Shown: positions 25,792 to 35,432 of the stretch, one piece after another
Numbering within the stretch: position 1 is the stretch's first letter
Layout: every line of letters begins with the position of its first letter
NCBI RefSeq assembly: GCF_040545475.1
Contig: NZ_JBEPMA010000002.1
Location: forward strand, 210,408 to 274,407
Length of the DNA: 64,000 nt
Direction: 5' to 3'
Origin: Peptoniphilus_A olsenii
Lineage (GTDB): Bacteria > Bacillota > Clostridia > Tissierellales > Peptoniphilaceae
Made by a program: the position numbers and the translations under genes
The notes under the pieces: generated by a model
What the model was told of the DNA's origin: nothing
What the model saw: the letters and a program-made list of their open reading frames with translations, nothing else
Databases searched by the model: none

Positions 25792-28146
25792 TTACTTTAT
25801 ATTCTTAAAGACATAAACTGCCTTTCTGCTATTATCCCATTCTATACTTTGATCTTTTTCATCTCTTATATCCCCACAGCTTGCATTAAAAGCTTTAGCT
25901 ATATTGGAAATAGATGCGTGAATTCTTCCATTTATAATTACAGGTTTAGTGTCAGAATGATAAATGTTTCCTTGACTATCTTTCATAACACCAGTATCTA
26001 TATTTAATCTTAGAGTTTTTTTAGGTAAGGCTGTATTTTCTTTATTTGAAAAGATTGCCTCTCTCTTACTATCATCATATTCTACATTAAACCCAAGAGT
26101 ATAGGATGCATATCTAACAGGTAGCATAATGCGATTATCCTTAATATATGCTTTTACATCCATATACACAGTAGTTTTCTTTCCATCTTTTATAATATTA
26201 TAAAAGTTTTTGTCTACTTGAAAAACTGCAAATTCTTTTTCATCTTTAACTTGTTTTTTGTCCAATTGTTTATCTTGCTCTTTCATCTTGTTAAGATCAA
26301 ATTGATTTAGAATGTTCTTGTCATCAGCTTTCAAAAGTTCATCCCACTTCTTATCTTGAGATTTCTTATCTTCTTTCTTTTCTTTGTTTTCTTTTTGGAG
26401 TTTTAGAAGTTCATCTAATTTTTTAGATAAGTCTTGATTTAGATTTTTATCTTTTTCATCTTTATTTTGTTTTTCAAGTTCTTCTTTCGATTTTTTATTT
26501 GCTTCCTCGATTAACTTCTTTGCTTCTTCAATTTTCTTATCTAATTCTTCTTTTAGCTTTTTAATTTCTTCTTCAGAAGCTTTTTGTTTTTCTTCTAACC
26601 CTTTAATCTTCTCTTCTAATTCTTTTTTCGTATTTTCAGAAGATTCTTTTAAACTATCAATAGCCTTTTGAAGCTCTTCAATTTTCTTACAACATTCTGA
26701 CTTAGAATTTTCTGTTTCTTTCTTTTTAGACTCGAGGTCTTTTATCTTAGTATCTTTTTCATCAAGAGCTTTTTCTAAGTCCTTAATTCTATTATCTTTA
26801 TCTTCAATTTCTTTAGTCTTCTTTGCAAGTTTCCCTTCTAAAGACTCAAGCTTTTCTTGCATTTCTTTGATTTTATTATCGTTTTTGTCGGTCTTTTCTT
26901 TTTCAGATTCTAACTCCCATTTTGTAGATGAATAATCTTCTTTTAGTTTTGCATTTTCATCTTGTAATCTTTTTAATTCATCTTTAAGCTGAGTAATTTC
27001 TGCTATTAGTTCATCATTGTTAGAATTTTTAAGTTCCTCAATTTCTTTATTCAATTGAGCAATCTTATTGTCTTTATCTCTAAGCTCTTCTTCTAACTTA
27101 GCCTTTTCTTGTTTTAGTTTCTCTCCATTATCTTTGCAAGATTCTAATTTTTCTTTTAATTCATCTATCTTTGATTGGTCTTCTTGTTTCTTATCATTTA
27201 AATCTTTGATCTGATTTTCTAAATCCTTAATGTTTTTAGTTAAATCATCAATCTTACTGTCCTTTTCATCAATATCTTGTCCTGTTAGATCTGTTTGAGT
27301 ATCAATGGAATACTTATTTGGATTGTAAATTGTCATCTTTCCTTGATACATATCATTATTATAATCAAATTCAAGTTCAACACTATCTACATTCTTATCA
27401 AAGACAAACTCTCCATTTTCATAACTTAATCCATTAGGAATAGATTTAAATCCTTGATTTCCGTTGAAACCAAAATGATTTTCGTAAAACGGATTTTGTT
27501 TTGGTCTATATTCAACTTCTTGATTATGGAATACTCCCTTACTGTTAATATTTGGATTGCCTAAAACTTTTATAGTATGCAATTTATTTCTTGAAAAAGC
27601 ATACTGTTCAATTGTCTTCACAGACTTCGGTATAGTTATTTCTTGGAGGTTATTTCTTTCAAAAGCATTATGTTCAATATTTACCAAAGTATCAGGTAAA
27701 GTCACTTCTCTAAGTCCACAATTGAAAAATGCTAAACCACCAAGATAAGTTAGACTATTTGATAGTTTTACCTCGTCTATACTTGCTTCGTAAAAGGCAG
27801 CATAACCTAAATGCTTAACAGAATCAGGAATAATTACTTTATCCCAATGTTTGCCACGTCCAAATTCTCTTTTATATCTAAGTTCATCGTTTGAATGACT
27901 TAAAGAATAATTTCCATTTATATATTTCGTTCCTTCAGGAAATACTAGAATATTTGTCTTCTCTTTCTTTTCTAAGCCTTTATCACTAAAGGCAATTATA
28001 TTTCCCTCAGAGGAATACATAAAATCATCTTCCGTCCACTCCACCTTATCATCTGTTTTTGCATATACAGGACTTACAGCAACTATATTCACTAGACTTA
28101 CAAGTAGCATCATTACAGCTAAAATCCCACTGGTTATTTTTTTCAT
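25792..28146 (-). CDS. Secreted LRR / coiled-coil / stalk-domain surface protein
   Basis: A 784-residue exported protein. Signal peptide at 1-29 (ITSGILAVMMLLVSLVNIVA...YAK). Residues about 80-200 are BspA-type leucine-rich repeats (VIIPDSVKHLGYAAFYEA; VTLPDTLVNIEHNAFERN; ITIPKSVKTIEQYAFSRN). A charged coiled coil of about 300 residues (270-590) follows. The C-terminus (about 640-784) is a copper-amine-oxidase N-terminal-like stalk domain (RIMLPVRYASYTLGFNVEYD). No LPXTG anchor is seen. It sits between DUF4315 and DUF4366 genes, so it probably acts at the donor surface, for example in cell contact, or as a host-colonisation cargo adhesin. Confidence 0.8.
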   Translation of the reverse strand: MKKITSGILAVMMLLVSLVNIVAVSPVYAKTDDKVEWTEDDFMYSSEGNIIAFSDKGLEKKEKTNILVFPEGTKYINGNYSLSHSNDELRYKREFGRGKHWDKVIIPDSVKHLGYAAFYEASIDEVKLSNSLTYLGGLAFFNCGLREVTLPDTLVNIEHNAFERNNLQEITIPKSVKTIEQYAFSRNKLHTIKVLGNPNINSKGVFHNQEVEYRPKQNPFYENHFGFNGNQGFKSIPNGLSYENGEFVFDKNVDSVELEFDYNNDMYQGKMTIYNPNKYSIDTQTDLTGQDIDEKDSKIDDLTKNIKDLENQIKDLNDKKQEDQSKIDELKEKLESCKDNGEKLKQEKAKLEEELRDKDNKIAQLNKEIEELKNSNNDELIAEITQLKDELKRLQDENAKLKEDYSSTKWELESEKEKTDKNDNKIKEMQEKLESLEGKLAKKTKEIEDKDNRIKDLEKALDEKDTKIKDLESKKKETENSKSECCKKIEELQKAIDSLKESSENTKKELEEKIKGLEEKQKASEEEIKKLKEELDKKIEEAKKLIEEANKKSKEELEKQNKDEKDKNLNQDLSKKLDELLKLQKENKEKKEDKKSQDKKWDELLKADDKNILNQFDLNKMKEQDKQLDKKQVKDEKEFAVFQVDKNFYNIIKDGKKTTVYMDVKAYIKDNRIMLPVRYASYTLGFNVEYDDSKREAIFSNKENTALPKKTLRLNIDTGVMKDSQGNIYHSDTKPVIINGRIHASISNIAKAFNASCGDIRDEKDQSIEWDNSRKAVYVFKNIK

Positions 28147-28400
28147 AAATTTTCCTCACTTTCATTTGTATCTTTTCTTTTAAGTTCTTGTCTTTCTCTA
28201 TTTTCTTCTTCCTTATTTTTTCTAACAATAAATAAAAATTCATCAAGAGATATTTTTCTACTTCGAAATTCCTTGATGACCTCTAAATTTTCTATTTCTT
28301 CTTGTTCCTCTGCTAATAACTGAAGTTCTATTTCAATTTCTTCTTTTTTCTTTCTTAAATTCTTCTGTTTTTCTATGTTTCTGATTAATTTTTTATTCAT
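28143..28400 (-). CDS. DUF4315 family small ICE protein
   Basis: An 85-residue, highly charged, coiled-coil protein (MNKKLIRNIEKQKNLRKKKE start; FRSRKISLDEFL near the middle) that fits the DUF4315 pattern. Its stop overlaps the start of the surface-protein gene by 4 bp, so translation is coupled. DUF4315 normally sits between the NlpC lysin and DUF4366 genes in these elements; here the LRR protein gene has been added to that spot. Function unknown. Confidence 0.7.
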   Translation of the reverse strand: MNKKLIRNIEKQKNLRKKKEEIEIELQLLAEEQEEIENLEVIKEFRSRKISLDEFLFIVRKNKEEENRERQELKRKDTNESEENL

Positions 28401-28417
28401 AGATTTTTACTCCCCCC

Positions 28418-31381
28418 TTATTTTGGTCTACCAAAGGAATAGAAGTGATTTTTCCAATACCTTGAGTTTATACTGGTATATTGGATAGGATCTCCTGCAT
28501 GGAGCATCATTCCATTTCCGGCATATATTCCTACGTGAGAAATTGGCGTACCAGAATTATATGTGCCTTTAAAGAAAATAATATCCCCAGGTTTTGCCTC
28601 GCTTGGAGATATTGGATTACAATAATTTTTATAAATAAGCCAAGCTGTAGTTCTTGGCATTCTCTTTACACCAGACTTGGTAAATGACCAACATACAAAA
28701 CCTGAACAGTCAAAGTTAGATGGTCCACTTGCTCCAAACACATATCTTTTGCCTATATGTTTTTCTGCTTCATTAAATAAGGCTTTGGCAGTTTCAGAAT
28801 CAAAAGCAAGACCGGGATTTCCAAAGTTTGGATTGTCTATAATCTCTCCCAAGTTCCCATAGCTTGATCCAAAATATCCACTCATATTTCCCTGACTATC
28901 AAGTAAAGCTAAATAATGAGCCATATTTGTTTCATAGTTTGCAAATTCTTCTCTTGCTATTTCATCAATACTTTTCTTTTTTATAGTTAATGTTAGAATT
29001 CTATAGGTATATGGATTTCCTTCACTGTCATATTTTGTAATAGACTTTGAAGTATATTTTTTCTCATACATTTGATTAAATAGTTTTTTTAATTCCTTTT
29101 GTATCTCTTCAACCGACTTAATCTCTCCATATCTTGCTGTTAAATAGCTAAAAAGCTCGTGTAGATCATGACCAACAGAATCTCCTTTTATATGATATTC
29201 ATCATAATTTGGATAGTTTTCTTTAATACTATCTATTTCATCTTGTAAGGCATATTCATAACTTGTAAATTCATTATTAATATCCATTAAAACTTCTTCT
29301 TTTGATAGATAGCTTGTAGCTATAACATTACTTGTTAATCCTGAAGTAAGACTGCCAACATTGCTAATTCCTTGAAATAGCATAAAAAAAAGTCCTAAAA
29401 TACAAAGGGCAATTAAAATTTGCTTATATCCTTTGTTTTTTAAAACTTCCAATGTTTTCTTTCCAATATTAGCGAAAGATTTCTTTATTCTATTTACTAA
29501 ACCTTCCCCGTGTTTCTTCCTAAAATCTCTCTGAAACTTCTTTTTCATAAAAAATCGATTCAATTTATTAGAGTTTTGATAAGCTTTAGTCTTCTTCAAT
29601 TCTTCAAAATTTCTTTGAAAGAGGAGTTTACTTTCTTTCTTATAAATTTTTCCTTCTAAAGATTTTATTTTTCTTTGAGTTTTTAAAGGTTTTTTTCTTC
29701 TAAAATGGCTAATTTCTCTACCTACAACTTCGGTAGTTCTACTAAGCTTATAAGCAGCGTTAACGCCTGCATTATCATCTTTCCCACTATATAGATAGTT
29801 TGCCGTCATAGCACTCGCAAAAGTAATAGGTTTTTCTAAACCCGCTTTTTTTGACTTTTTCTTATCCTTAATTAACTCTTTTTCCTTTTTATTCTTTTTC
29901 TCATATAGTTTTGATATTTTATCTTCCTTTTTATAAAACTTATCTTTTTCACTTTTGTTATCTTTTTTAGAATGGAATTTAGTTTTATTTTTTGTATCTA
30001 CCTTATTTTTTTCAGATACATTTTTAGAATCCTGTACTTCTTTTTTTGTCCTGGTGTATTCTTTCTTTGGATCAAAGTTGCTTTTCTTTATAGTATTATC
30101 AAAAGCGTCTTTTATTTGTCTTTTCTTTCCCTTGTTTTTATTAGAAATTCCACTATGATTTAAATCAAGTTCATCTGCTTCAAGATTCTCATTTTTTATT
30201 ACGTTTTTTTCCTGTTTGAAGATTTCTTTTTTCGTGCCTATTTTTTCTTGATTCTTTTTATTTATATTATATTTATCTTTATTTTTTTCAGATTCACTTT
30301 TAAATCCTTCAGATAGGCTATCCTGTCTAAATTTCCCACTAGAAACCCTACCCATTAGCATATTTTTTTCTTCTAAATTTCTAACTTTGCCTTTGAAATA
30401 TTTGCTATTTTGTTTTTTATTAGTATTCAGGTCTTGAATTATTTTTTTATCTTCTTCATTTGCCTTATATGATAGGTCTTTTCTTTTAAACTTCCCATTT
30501 AAAGATTTTAATTCTGCTTTTTCTCCTTTGTCCTTAAACTGACTTTGAGATTGGTAAAGTTTTTTAAAGGTGTTTTTTTGAAAGCTTTCTTTCCCTTTCT
30601 TACCAAGAATAGAATAACCATCCCATTTTTTTCTTTGCACATCAGAAGATGGTGAATACTTATAGTCATCTCTTGTATCCCTATAGGATACATTGCTATC
30701 ACTAAAGTTAATGTCATAGCGATCTATGACACCATCATTATCTGAGTCCTGTGATAATGGATCATATGTTGAACTTACCTCTCTATTAAAATTCTTATCT
30801 TCTTTTCTAAATCTCCTTATTTTTTTCTCTTGCACGCCATTAAAACTTTCACTCTCAACGTTTTTCTTCCATTTTAAATTACTATTCCTCTTGTAATTTT
30901 TTTGGGGAGAAGTGCTACTTTTTATATTAGAGCTAGTTGAATTTGGTCTATCATTAAAATCTCCTTTAAAGTTACTTAGCCTGTATTCTGTTTCTTGCCC
31001 GTGATATTCACCATATCTACTTTCCTCATTTTCTTCCATTTTTCTATGCTGCTGTTGCGAATATTCTGGCTGATATTCATTATGATAGAAAGTTTCTGAA
31101 AATTTTTCCTCATGGTTTTTTCTTTGTCTTCTTCCTCTATTTGACTTATCTTTTTCGCTGAGTAAATCCTGACTATTTTCTTGCAAATGAGATGAATAAT
31201 ACTTAGAGTTTTCATCATTATTGTCTATGTTATTCCTGCTTTTTACTTTATTAATTTCTTTTTTTGAAAAATCTGATGTTCTCTCTGTACTACTGAATTT
31301 TTCATTGCTTTCTTCTTTCTTTTCTGATATAAGTTTGGTCTTTGGTACATCTCTTGGGTTTACTTTCCCTTTCTTTTTCAT
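28418..31381 (-). CDS. NlpC/P60 (C40) cell-wall hydrolase of the conjugation system
   Basis: A 987-residue protein. The first 660 residues are extremely Lys/Asn/Ser-rich and look disordered. A Ca-binding-like segment (TYDPLSQDSDNDGVIDRYD) lies near 205-230. One membrane segment follows near 670-690 (ILIALCILGLFFMLF). The C-terminal ~130 residues are an NlpC/P60 domain with the catalytic Cys in FDCSGFVCW and His in ISHVGIYAG. It plays the VirB1/CwlT role: local opening of peptidoglycan for the transfer apparatus. Family members often have a second lysin domain; the segment after the TM (about 700-830) is not recognised. The long basic N-terminus is probably cytoplasmic. Confidence 0.85.
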   Translation of the reverse strand: MKKKGKVNPRDVPKTKLISEKKEESNEKFSSTERTSDFSKKEINKVKSRNNIDNNDENSKYYSSHLQENSQDLLSEKDKSNRGRRQRKNHEEKFSETFYHNEYQPEYSQQQHRKMEENEESRYGEYHGQETEYRLSNFKGDFNDRPNSTSSNIKSSTSPQKNYKRNSNLKWKKNVESESFNGVQEKKIRRFRKEDKNFNREVSSTYDPLSQDSDNDGVIDRYDINFSDSNVSYRDTRDDYKYSPSSDVQRKKWDGYSILGKKGKESFQKNTFKKLYQSQSQFKDKGEKAELKSLNGKFKRKDLSYKANEEDKKIIQDLNTNKKQNSKYFKGKVRNLEEKNMLMGRVSSGKFRQDSLSEGFKSESEKNKDKYNINKKNQEKIGTKKEIFKQEKNVIKNENLEADELDLNHSGISNKNKGKKRQIKDAFDNTIKKSNFDPKKEYTRTKKEVQDSKNVSEKNKVDTKNKTKFHSKKDNKSEKDKFYKKEDKISKLYEKKNKKEKELIKDKKKSKKAGLEKPITFASAMTANYLYSGKDDNAGVNAAYKLSRTTEVVGREISHFRRKKPLKTQRKIKSLEGKIYKKESKLLFQRNFEELKKTKAYQNSNKLNRFFMKKKFQRDFRKKHGEGLVNRIKKSFANIGKKTLEVLKNKGYKQILIALCILGLFFMLFQGISNVGSLTSGLTSNVIATSYLSKEEVLMDINNEFTSYEYALQDEIDSIKENYPNYDEYHIKGDSVGHDLHELFSYLTARYGEIKSVEEIQKELKKLFNQMYEKKYTSKSITKYDSEGNPYTYRILTLTIKKKSIDEIAREEFANYETNMAHYLALLDSQGNMSGYFGSSYGNLGEIIDNPNFGNPGLAFDSETAKALFNEAEKHIGKRYVFGASGPSNFDCSGFVCWSFTKSGVKRMPRTTAWLIYKNYCNPISPSEAKPGDIIFFKGTYNSGTPISHVGIYAGNGMMLHAGDPIQYTSINSRYWKNHFYSFGRPK

Positions 31382-31390
31382 ATATACCTC

Positions 31391-32356
31391 CTATTTCATA
31401 TTTTTCTCTATCCTTTCTTTAGCTATTTGACAGTAGTCTTTGTTTATGTCAATTCCAATATATTCTCTGTCCATCCTAATAGCTACCATTCCAACAGTTC
31501 CTGAACCCATAAAAGGATCAAGAATTAAGCCTTTTTTAGGACATCCTGCTTTTATACAAAGTTCTACCAGTTTTGGTGGAAATACCGCATAGTGTTTTCC
31601 TTTAAACGCACTGGTGTTAATAGTCCAAATATCTCTATTGTTTCTAAACTTAGGGACATTATCTCCTATATATTCTCCATACTCTCTTGCTTCATTTATG
31701 CTCTGTCTTTTAGCTCCTGTGCCTTCTTGTAAATACTTATTATTCTTTCCTCTTGCCCTCATATATCTTTTCTTGCTTATTTCTTTTATTGGTTCTTTCA
31801 TAGCGTCAAAGTCATAGAAATACTTTCTTGCTTTTGATAGTAGAAAGATATGTTCATAGGACCTTGATGGTCTATCTCTACAAGACTCAGGCATGGCATT
31901 TTCCTTATGCCAAATAATATCGCTTCGTAAATACCAACCGTCCTCTCTTAATTTTAAAGCTAGTTGCCAAGGTATCCCCATTAAGTCTTTTGCCTTGTAG
32001 CCACTGAGTTTTTCTGTAATAGACTCTTTTTGACCACTTCTTCCTTCTATGTTTTTAGGATCTTTATATTCTTTTTTGCTTCTTGTACCTGCATAAGAAT
32101 CTCCAATAACTACCCAAAGTGTTCCTTCTTTTTTTAATACTCTTTTTACTTCTCTAAAGACTTCAATTAATTTATTTAAATATTCCTCCGGACTTTCTTC
32201 TCTTCCAATTTGTCCTTCTGCTTTATAATCTCTAAGTCCATAATATGGAGGAGATGTAATACAGCAATCAAATATTTTATCTGGAAATTCCTTTAGAGCA
32301 GAAATTGCATCTAAATTAATAATATAGTTAGTTTTTAACTTCTCTCTGTCTATCAA
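31391..32356 (-). CDS. Site-specific DNA methyltransferase (N4-cytosine/N6-adenine)
   Basis: A 321-residue amino-methyltransferase of the beta-class order: catalytic motif TSPPYYGLRDY near residue 35-45 comes first and the SAM-binding motif LDPFMGSGTVGMVAIRM comes near the C-terminus. The TSPPY form fits N4-cytosine or N6-adenine targets. Its start overlaps the VirB4 gene by 29 bp, so it is embedded in the conjugation operon rather than paired with a restriction enzyme; no endonuclease gene is nearby. Likely it modifies the element to escape the recipient's restriction. Target sequence unknown. Confidence 0.87.
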   Translation of the reverse strand: MIDREKLKTNYIINLDAISALKEFPDKIFDCCITSPPYYGLRDYKAEGQIGREESPEEYLNKLIEVFREVKRVLKKEGTLWVVIGDSYAGTRSKKEYKDPKNIEGRSGQKESITEKLSGYKAKDLMGIPWQLALKLREDGWYLRSDIIWHKENAMPESCRDRPSRSYEHIFLLSKARKYFYDFDAMKEPIKEISKKRYMRARGKNNKYLQEGTGAKRQSINEAREYGEYIGDNVPKFRNNRDIWTINTSAFKGKHYAVFPPKLVELCIKAGCPKKGLILDPFMGSGTVGMVAIRMDREYIGIDINKDYCQIAKERIEKNMK

Positions 32357-34823
32357 TTTCTATCCCTTCCTTTAATTCTTCTGGTTTAGTTGTCATTAAC
32401 TTATACAATTTTGTATCTTTAGGGAATCTATCTACAAAAGGTACTATTGTGTTTCCGTAGAATAGTAATCCCTCTCCCTCATTGGAATTTGTTACGTAGG
32501 ATAACTGATAAAGAGATATATTTAACTTGTTAGCTAAAATTTCCCTATCACCACTAGCTTGATTAAGCATTAAGATAAAATCTGTGTTATCAAATATATT
32601 TTCTATTTCAGGACTGGCTAAAAGGTCCTTTACATTTTGAGTTAAACCTGTTGGAATACCTCCCCATTTTCTAAATCTCTTCCAAATTTCTATGGAATAT
32701 GAGGCTGTTTGTTCTTCTCTTAAAAGCAAATGGAATTCGTCACAGTAATATCTGGTTTCCTTCTTATTTCTATTAATAGTTACTCTATTCCACACTTGAT
32801 CTTGAACAATTAACATACCTATTTTTCTAAGTTGCTTTCCTAATTCCTTAATGTCATAACAAAGAATTCTATTTCCTGTATCTACATTAGTCCTATGGTT
32901 AAATACATTAAGACTACCTTTGACATAAATTTCCATTTCTACCGCTAATTTTTTCCCTACATTTTCTTCTTGTTTTAAAAGTAAATTATATAAATCTTCT
33001 AAAATTGGCATATTTTCAGGAATGGGATTGTCGAAGTAATCCTTATATAATATTGGAAGACATCTATCAATTACTGAAGTTTCTTCTGCACTTAATCCTT
33101 CCTTTCCTACTACAAGTTCAAACAGTGAAAGAATAAAGTCAGACTTTAAAGATAAGGGATTGTCTTCATCGGCATAGTCTACATTTATATCCAACGGGTT
33201 TATATAATCCTTACTTGTTGGCGATATTTTTATAACTTCTCCACCTAATGCCTTAGTTAAATTTCCATACTCACCTTCAGGATCACAGATAATGATGTCA
33301 TCTTGTGTGATTAAAAAAGCATTGGTAATTTCTCTTTTAGCTGAAAAAGATTTACCGCTACCAGGCGTTCCAAGTATTAAACCGTTTGGATTCTTTAAAA
33401 GCTTTCTATCCGTCATAATGATGTTACGACTTAAAGCATTTAATCCGTAGTATAAGCTCTCTCCTTCTAAGCACAACTCTTCTGTTGTAAAAGGAATAAA
33501 GACTGCTGTAGAGCTAGTTGTAAGTCCTCTTTTTATTTCGATTTCATTTTTTCCAAGTGGCAGGGAGGAAATTAGTCCTTGTTCCTGTCTATAGTTAAGG
33601 TTTTTCAATACACAATTATGCCTACCTGCTATTGAATTTAGTTGAAAGATTATATTACTCAATTTCTTTCTACTTTTTTCCATATTTGTAAACAAAATAG
33701 TTATTACAAACATTCTCTCATTATGATTTTGAAGTTCTACCAATAGTTTCTTAGCATCATTACCATAGGTAATTAAATCGCTTGGAAGAATATCAATATC
33801 ATATCCTGATCTTATAGCCTTCTTATTTTCTTCAATTTTCATTTTATCCAAGTCCGTTATTTTTCTTTTAATCATCTTTATAGCTTCTGTTTGATCAATG
33901 GAATTTATATGAAATGTTACAATCATATTTTCTTCAACCCCTAAAAATTCTGATAATAATCTATCTGATAATTCAGGTGCTAGAATTTGTAGAAAGTTTA
34001 CTTCTCCAAAGTATTCTCCAATTTTAAATTGATTGTGAGATGAAAAGTTAAATGATGCTGGTACTATATAATCCTTAGTAGATAGTCCACTATATTTTAG
34101 GTCTTCAAATGAAAAAACAAAATTCTTATTTGGATTTAAGATATCGTGAATAACCTTTAACCTTTCATATCCACTTAATACATAAGCTTTTACTCCCATC
34201 TGCTTAAAGTTATTTAATATATCCATTTCCATTCTTTCAAGTCTTGTAGTTGCCTCTTTTAAATCTTGTGCTTGTAAGCTAAAGGTGATATACATATATT
34301 TAGTAAGTCCATTATTTCCTTTTTGACTCTGATTTTTTAGCATTTCCCTGTACTCTTTTCGTATTTCATTATATGAATCGTTTCTATCCGGAACATTGAT
34401 GTTTTTTTCTACTTCTTCATTTTTTCCTATGCGATTAATATATGAAAGTTCTATATCAACACTTGGATCAAAATAGTTTAAAAAACTTGAAAATTCATTA
34501 AATATACTTTCCTTATCTTCTTCTGTTGAAAGCTGGTAGTTAATATCTAAAAAACGTATCATTTTATTAAATTTGTTCTTCTCAACTTGGCAAATCCCAT
34601 TTCTCAACATTCTTAAATAAGGGATTGTTTCCTGAACGCTCTTTTTCTTCTTCCCACCAAAAAAGGAAAGCTTCTTTTTGGGCTTTCCTTTTTCTTTAGA
34701 AATATTTGCTTTTTTCATCTTTTTTTGACTTATACTAATGCTTTTTAAATCTTCTTTTTGTTTTTTTAAATTTCTTTTTTCTTGATTTAATTTTTTCTGT
34801 TGTTTTTTCTGTATTTGATTCAT
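32328..34823 (-). CDS. virB4: VirB4-like conjugative transfer ATPase
   Basis: An 831-residue ATPase. The N-terminal 70 residues are a Lys/Gln-rich tail. The ATPase half carries Walker A GLILGTPGSGKSFSAKRE (about residue 485) and Walker B with an Asp-Glu pair in YYCDEFHLLL. The N-terminal domain (LQAQDLKEATTRLERMEMDI) matches VirB4/TraE proteins of Tn1549-type ICEs. It powers pilus assembly or substrate movement at the inner membrane. It overlaps the PrgI gene by 4 bp upstream and the methyltransferase gene downstream, within one long operon. Confidence 0.92.
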   Translation of the reverse strand: MNQIQKKQQKKLNQEKRNLKKQKEDLKSISISQKKMKKANISKEKGKPKKKLSFFGGKKKKSVQETIPYLRMLRNGICQVEKNKFNKMIRFLDINYQLSTEEDKESIFNEFSSFLNYFDPSVDIELSYINRIGKNEEVEKNINVPDRNDSYNEIRKEYREMLKNQSQKGNNGLTKYMYITFSLQAQDLKEATTRLERMEMDILNNFKQMGVKAYVLSGYERLKVIHDILNPNKNFVFSFEDLKYSGLSTKDYIVPASFNFSSHNQFKIGEYFGEVNFLQILAPELSDRLLSEFLGVEENMIVTFHINSIDQTEAIKMIKRKITDLDKMKIEENKKAIRSGYDIDILPSDLITYGNDAKKLLVELQNHNERMFVITILFTNMEKSRKKLSNIIFQLNSIAGRHNCVLKNLNYRQEQGLISSLPLGKNEIEIKRGLTTSSTAVFIPFTTEELCLEGESLYYGLNALSRNIIMTDRKLLKNPNGLILGTPGSGKSFSAKREITNAFLITQDDIIICDPEGEYGNLTKALGGEVIKISPTSKDYINPLDINVDYADEDNPLSLKSDFILSLFELVVGKEGLSAEETSVIDRCLPILYKDYFDNPIPENMPILEDLYNLLLKQEENVGKKLAVEMEIYVKGSLNVFNHRTNVDTGNRILCYDIKELGKQLRKIGMLIVQDQVWNRVTINRNKKETRYYCDEFHLLLREEQTASYSIEIWKRFRKWGGIPTGLTQNVKDLLASPEIENIFDNTDFILMLNQASGDREILANKLNISLYQLSYVTNSNEGEGLLFYGNTIVPFVDRFPKDTKLYKLMTTKPEELKEGIEIDRQREVKN

Positions 34824-35158
34824 TTACTCCTTTCCTTTCTTTGTTTCTTTATATCATAAATACATTCTGTCTTGTATATCCTTATACTTGTCTGTCTTTT
34901 CTTATCTATAATATACTTTAAATATTTTTCAAAATAGATCCCGTCCTTTTCATAAAGAGTTGCAAATATTATAGGAAAAGACACACCTATCATAATTAAC
35001 ATAGATAGGTCATTAGGCAGCACTTTTTTTACCATTAAATATACTGGAAAGCCTATTAGACCTGCAATTGTAAATCCAATTAATTGTCTTTTTGTTAGAT
35101 TTAGAGCTACCTTTGTTTTTACTTTCGTTAAGTCCTTTGGGACATTTACATAAGCCAT
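34820..35158 (-). CDS. PrgI family (VirB3-like) membrane protein
   Basis: A 112-residue protein beginning MAYVNVPKDLTKVKTKVALN, the typical PrgI start, followed by LTKRQLIGFTIAGLIGFPVY and a second membrane segment (SMLIMIGVSFPIIFATLY). Two-TM proteins of this kind precede VirB4 in Gram-positive type IV secretion clusters and take the VirB3 role of anchoring the ATPase. Four-bp overlaps on both sides indicate tight translational coupling. Confidence 0.85.
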   Translation of the reverse strand: MAYVNVPKDLTKVKTKVALNLTKRQLIGFTIAGLIGFPVYLMVKKVLPNDLSMLIMIGVSFPIIFATLYEKDGIYFEKYLKYIIDKKRQTSIRIYKTECIYDIKKQRKERSK

Positions 35159-35418
35159 TATTCTAAACCCTCTAAGTAAAAGCCATATATGTCTTCTCTG
35201 TTCAGATCTTCTAATGATTTTCCCATATTCACTGCTATTTCTAAGACTTTTTCATTCGTTTCTTCTCTATTATCTAAAACTTCCGATATTTTTCTTATAA
35301 TCATTCTATTTTGTATTTCTCTTGTAATATATCCCCCTATTAAAAGTATTGGGAGTCCTATTGTTCCAAGTGTTTTTAGATTGATTTTTTTGTCCTTTTT
35401 TCTTCTAATTTTCATCAT
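35158..35418 (-). CDS. Small single-pass ICE membrane protein
   Basis: An 86-residue protein with a very basic N-terminus, one hydrophobic segment near residues 17-33 (LGTIGLPILLIGGY) and an acidic soluble C-terminus. I do not recognise a named family. It lies between the VirB6-like and PrgI genes with a 1-bp junction to PrgI, so it is probably a minor part of the transfer channel. Confidence 0.6.
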   Translation of the reverse strand: MMKIRRKKDKKINLKTLGTIGLPILLIGGYITREIQNRMIIRKISEVLDNREETNEKVLEIAVNMGKSLEDLNREDIYGFYLEGLE

Positions 35419-35432
35419 CTTCTCCTTTTTTA

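Noticed and set aside
28677..28862. Plus-strand ORFs antisense to the NlpC domain and similar shadows
   Set aside because: They mirror well-supported minus-strand genes and have no independent support.
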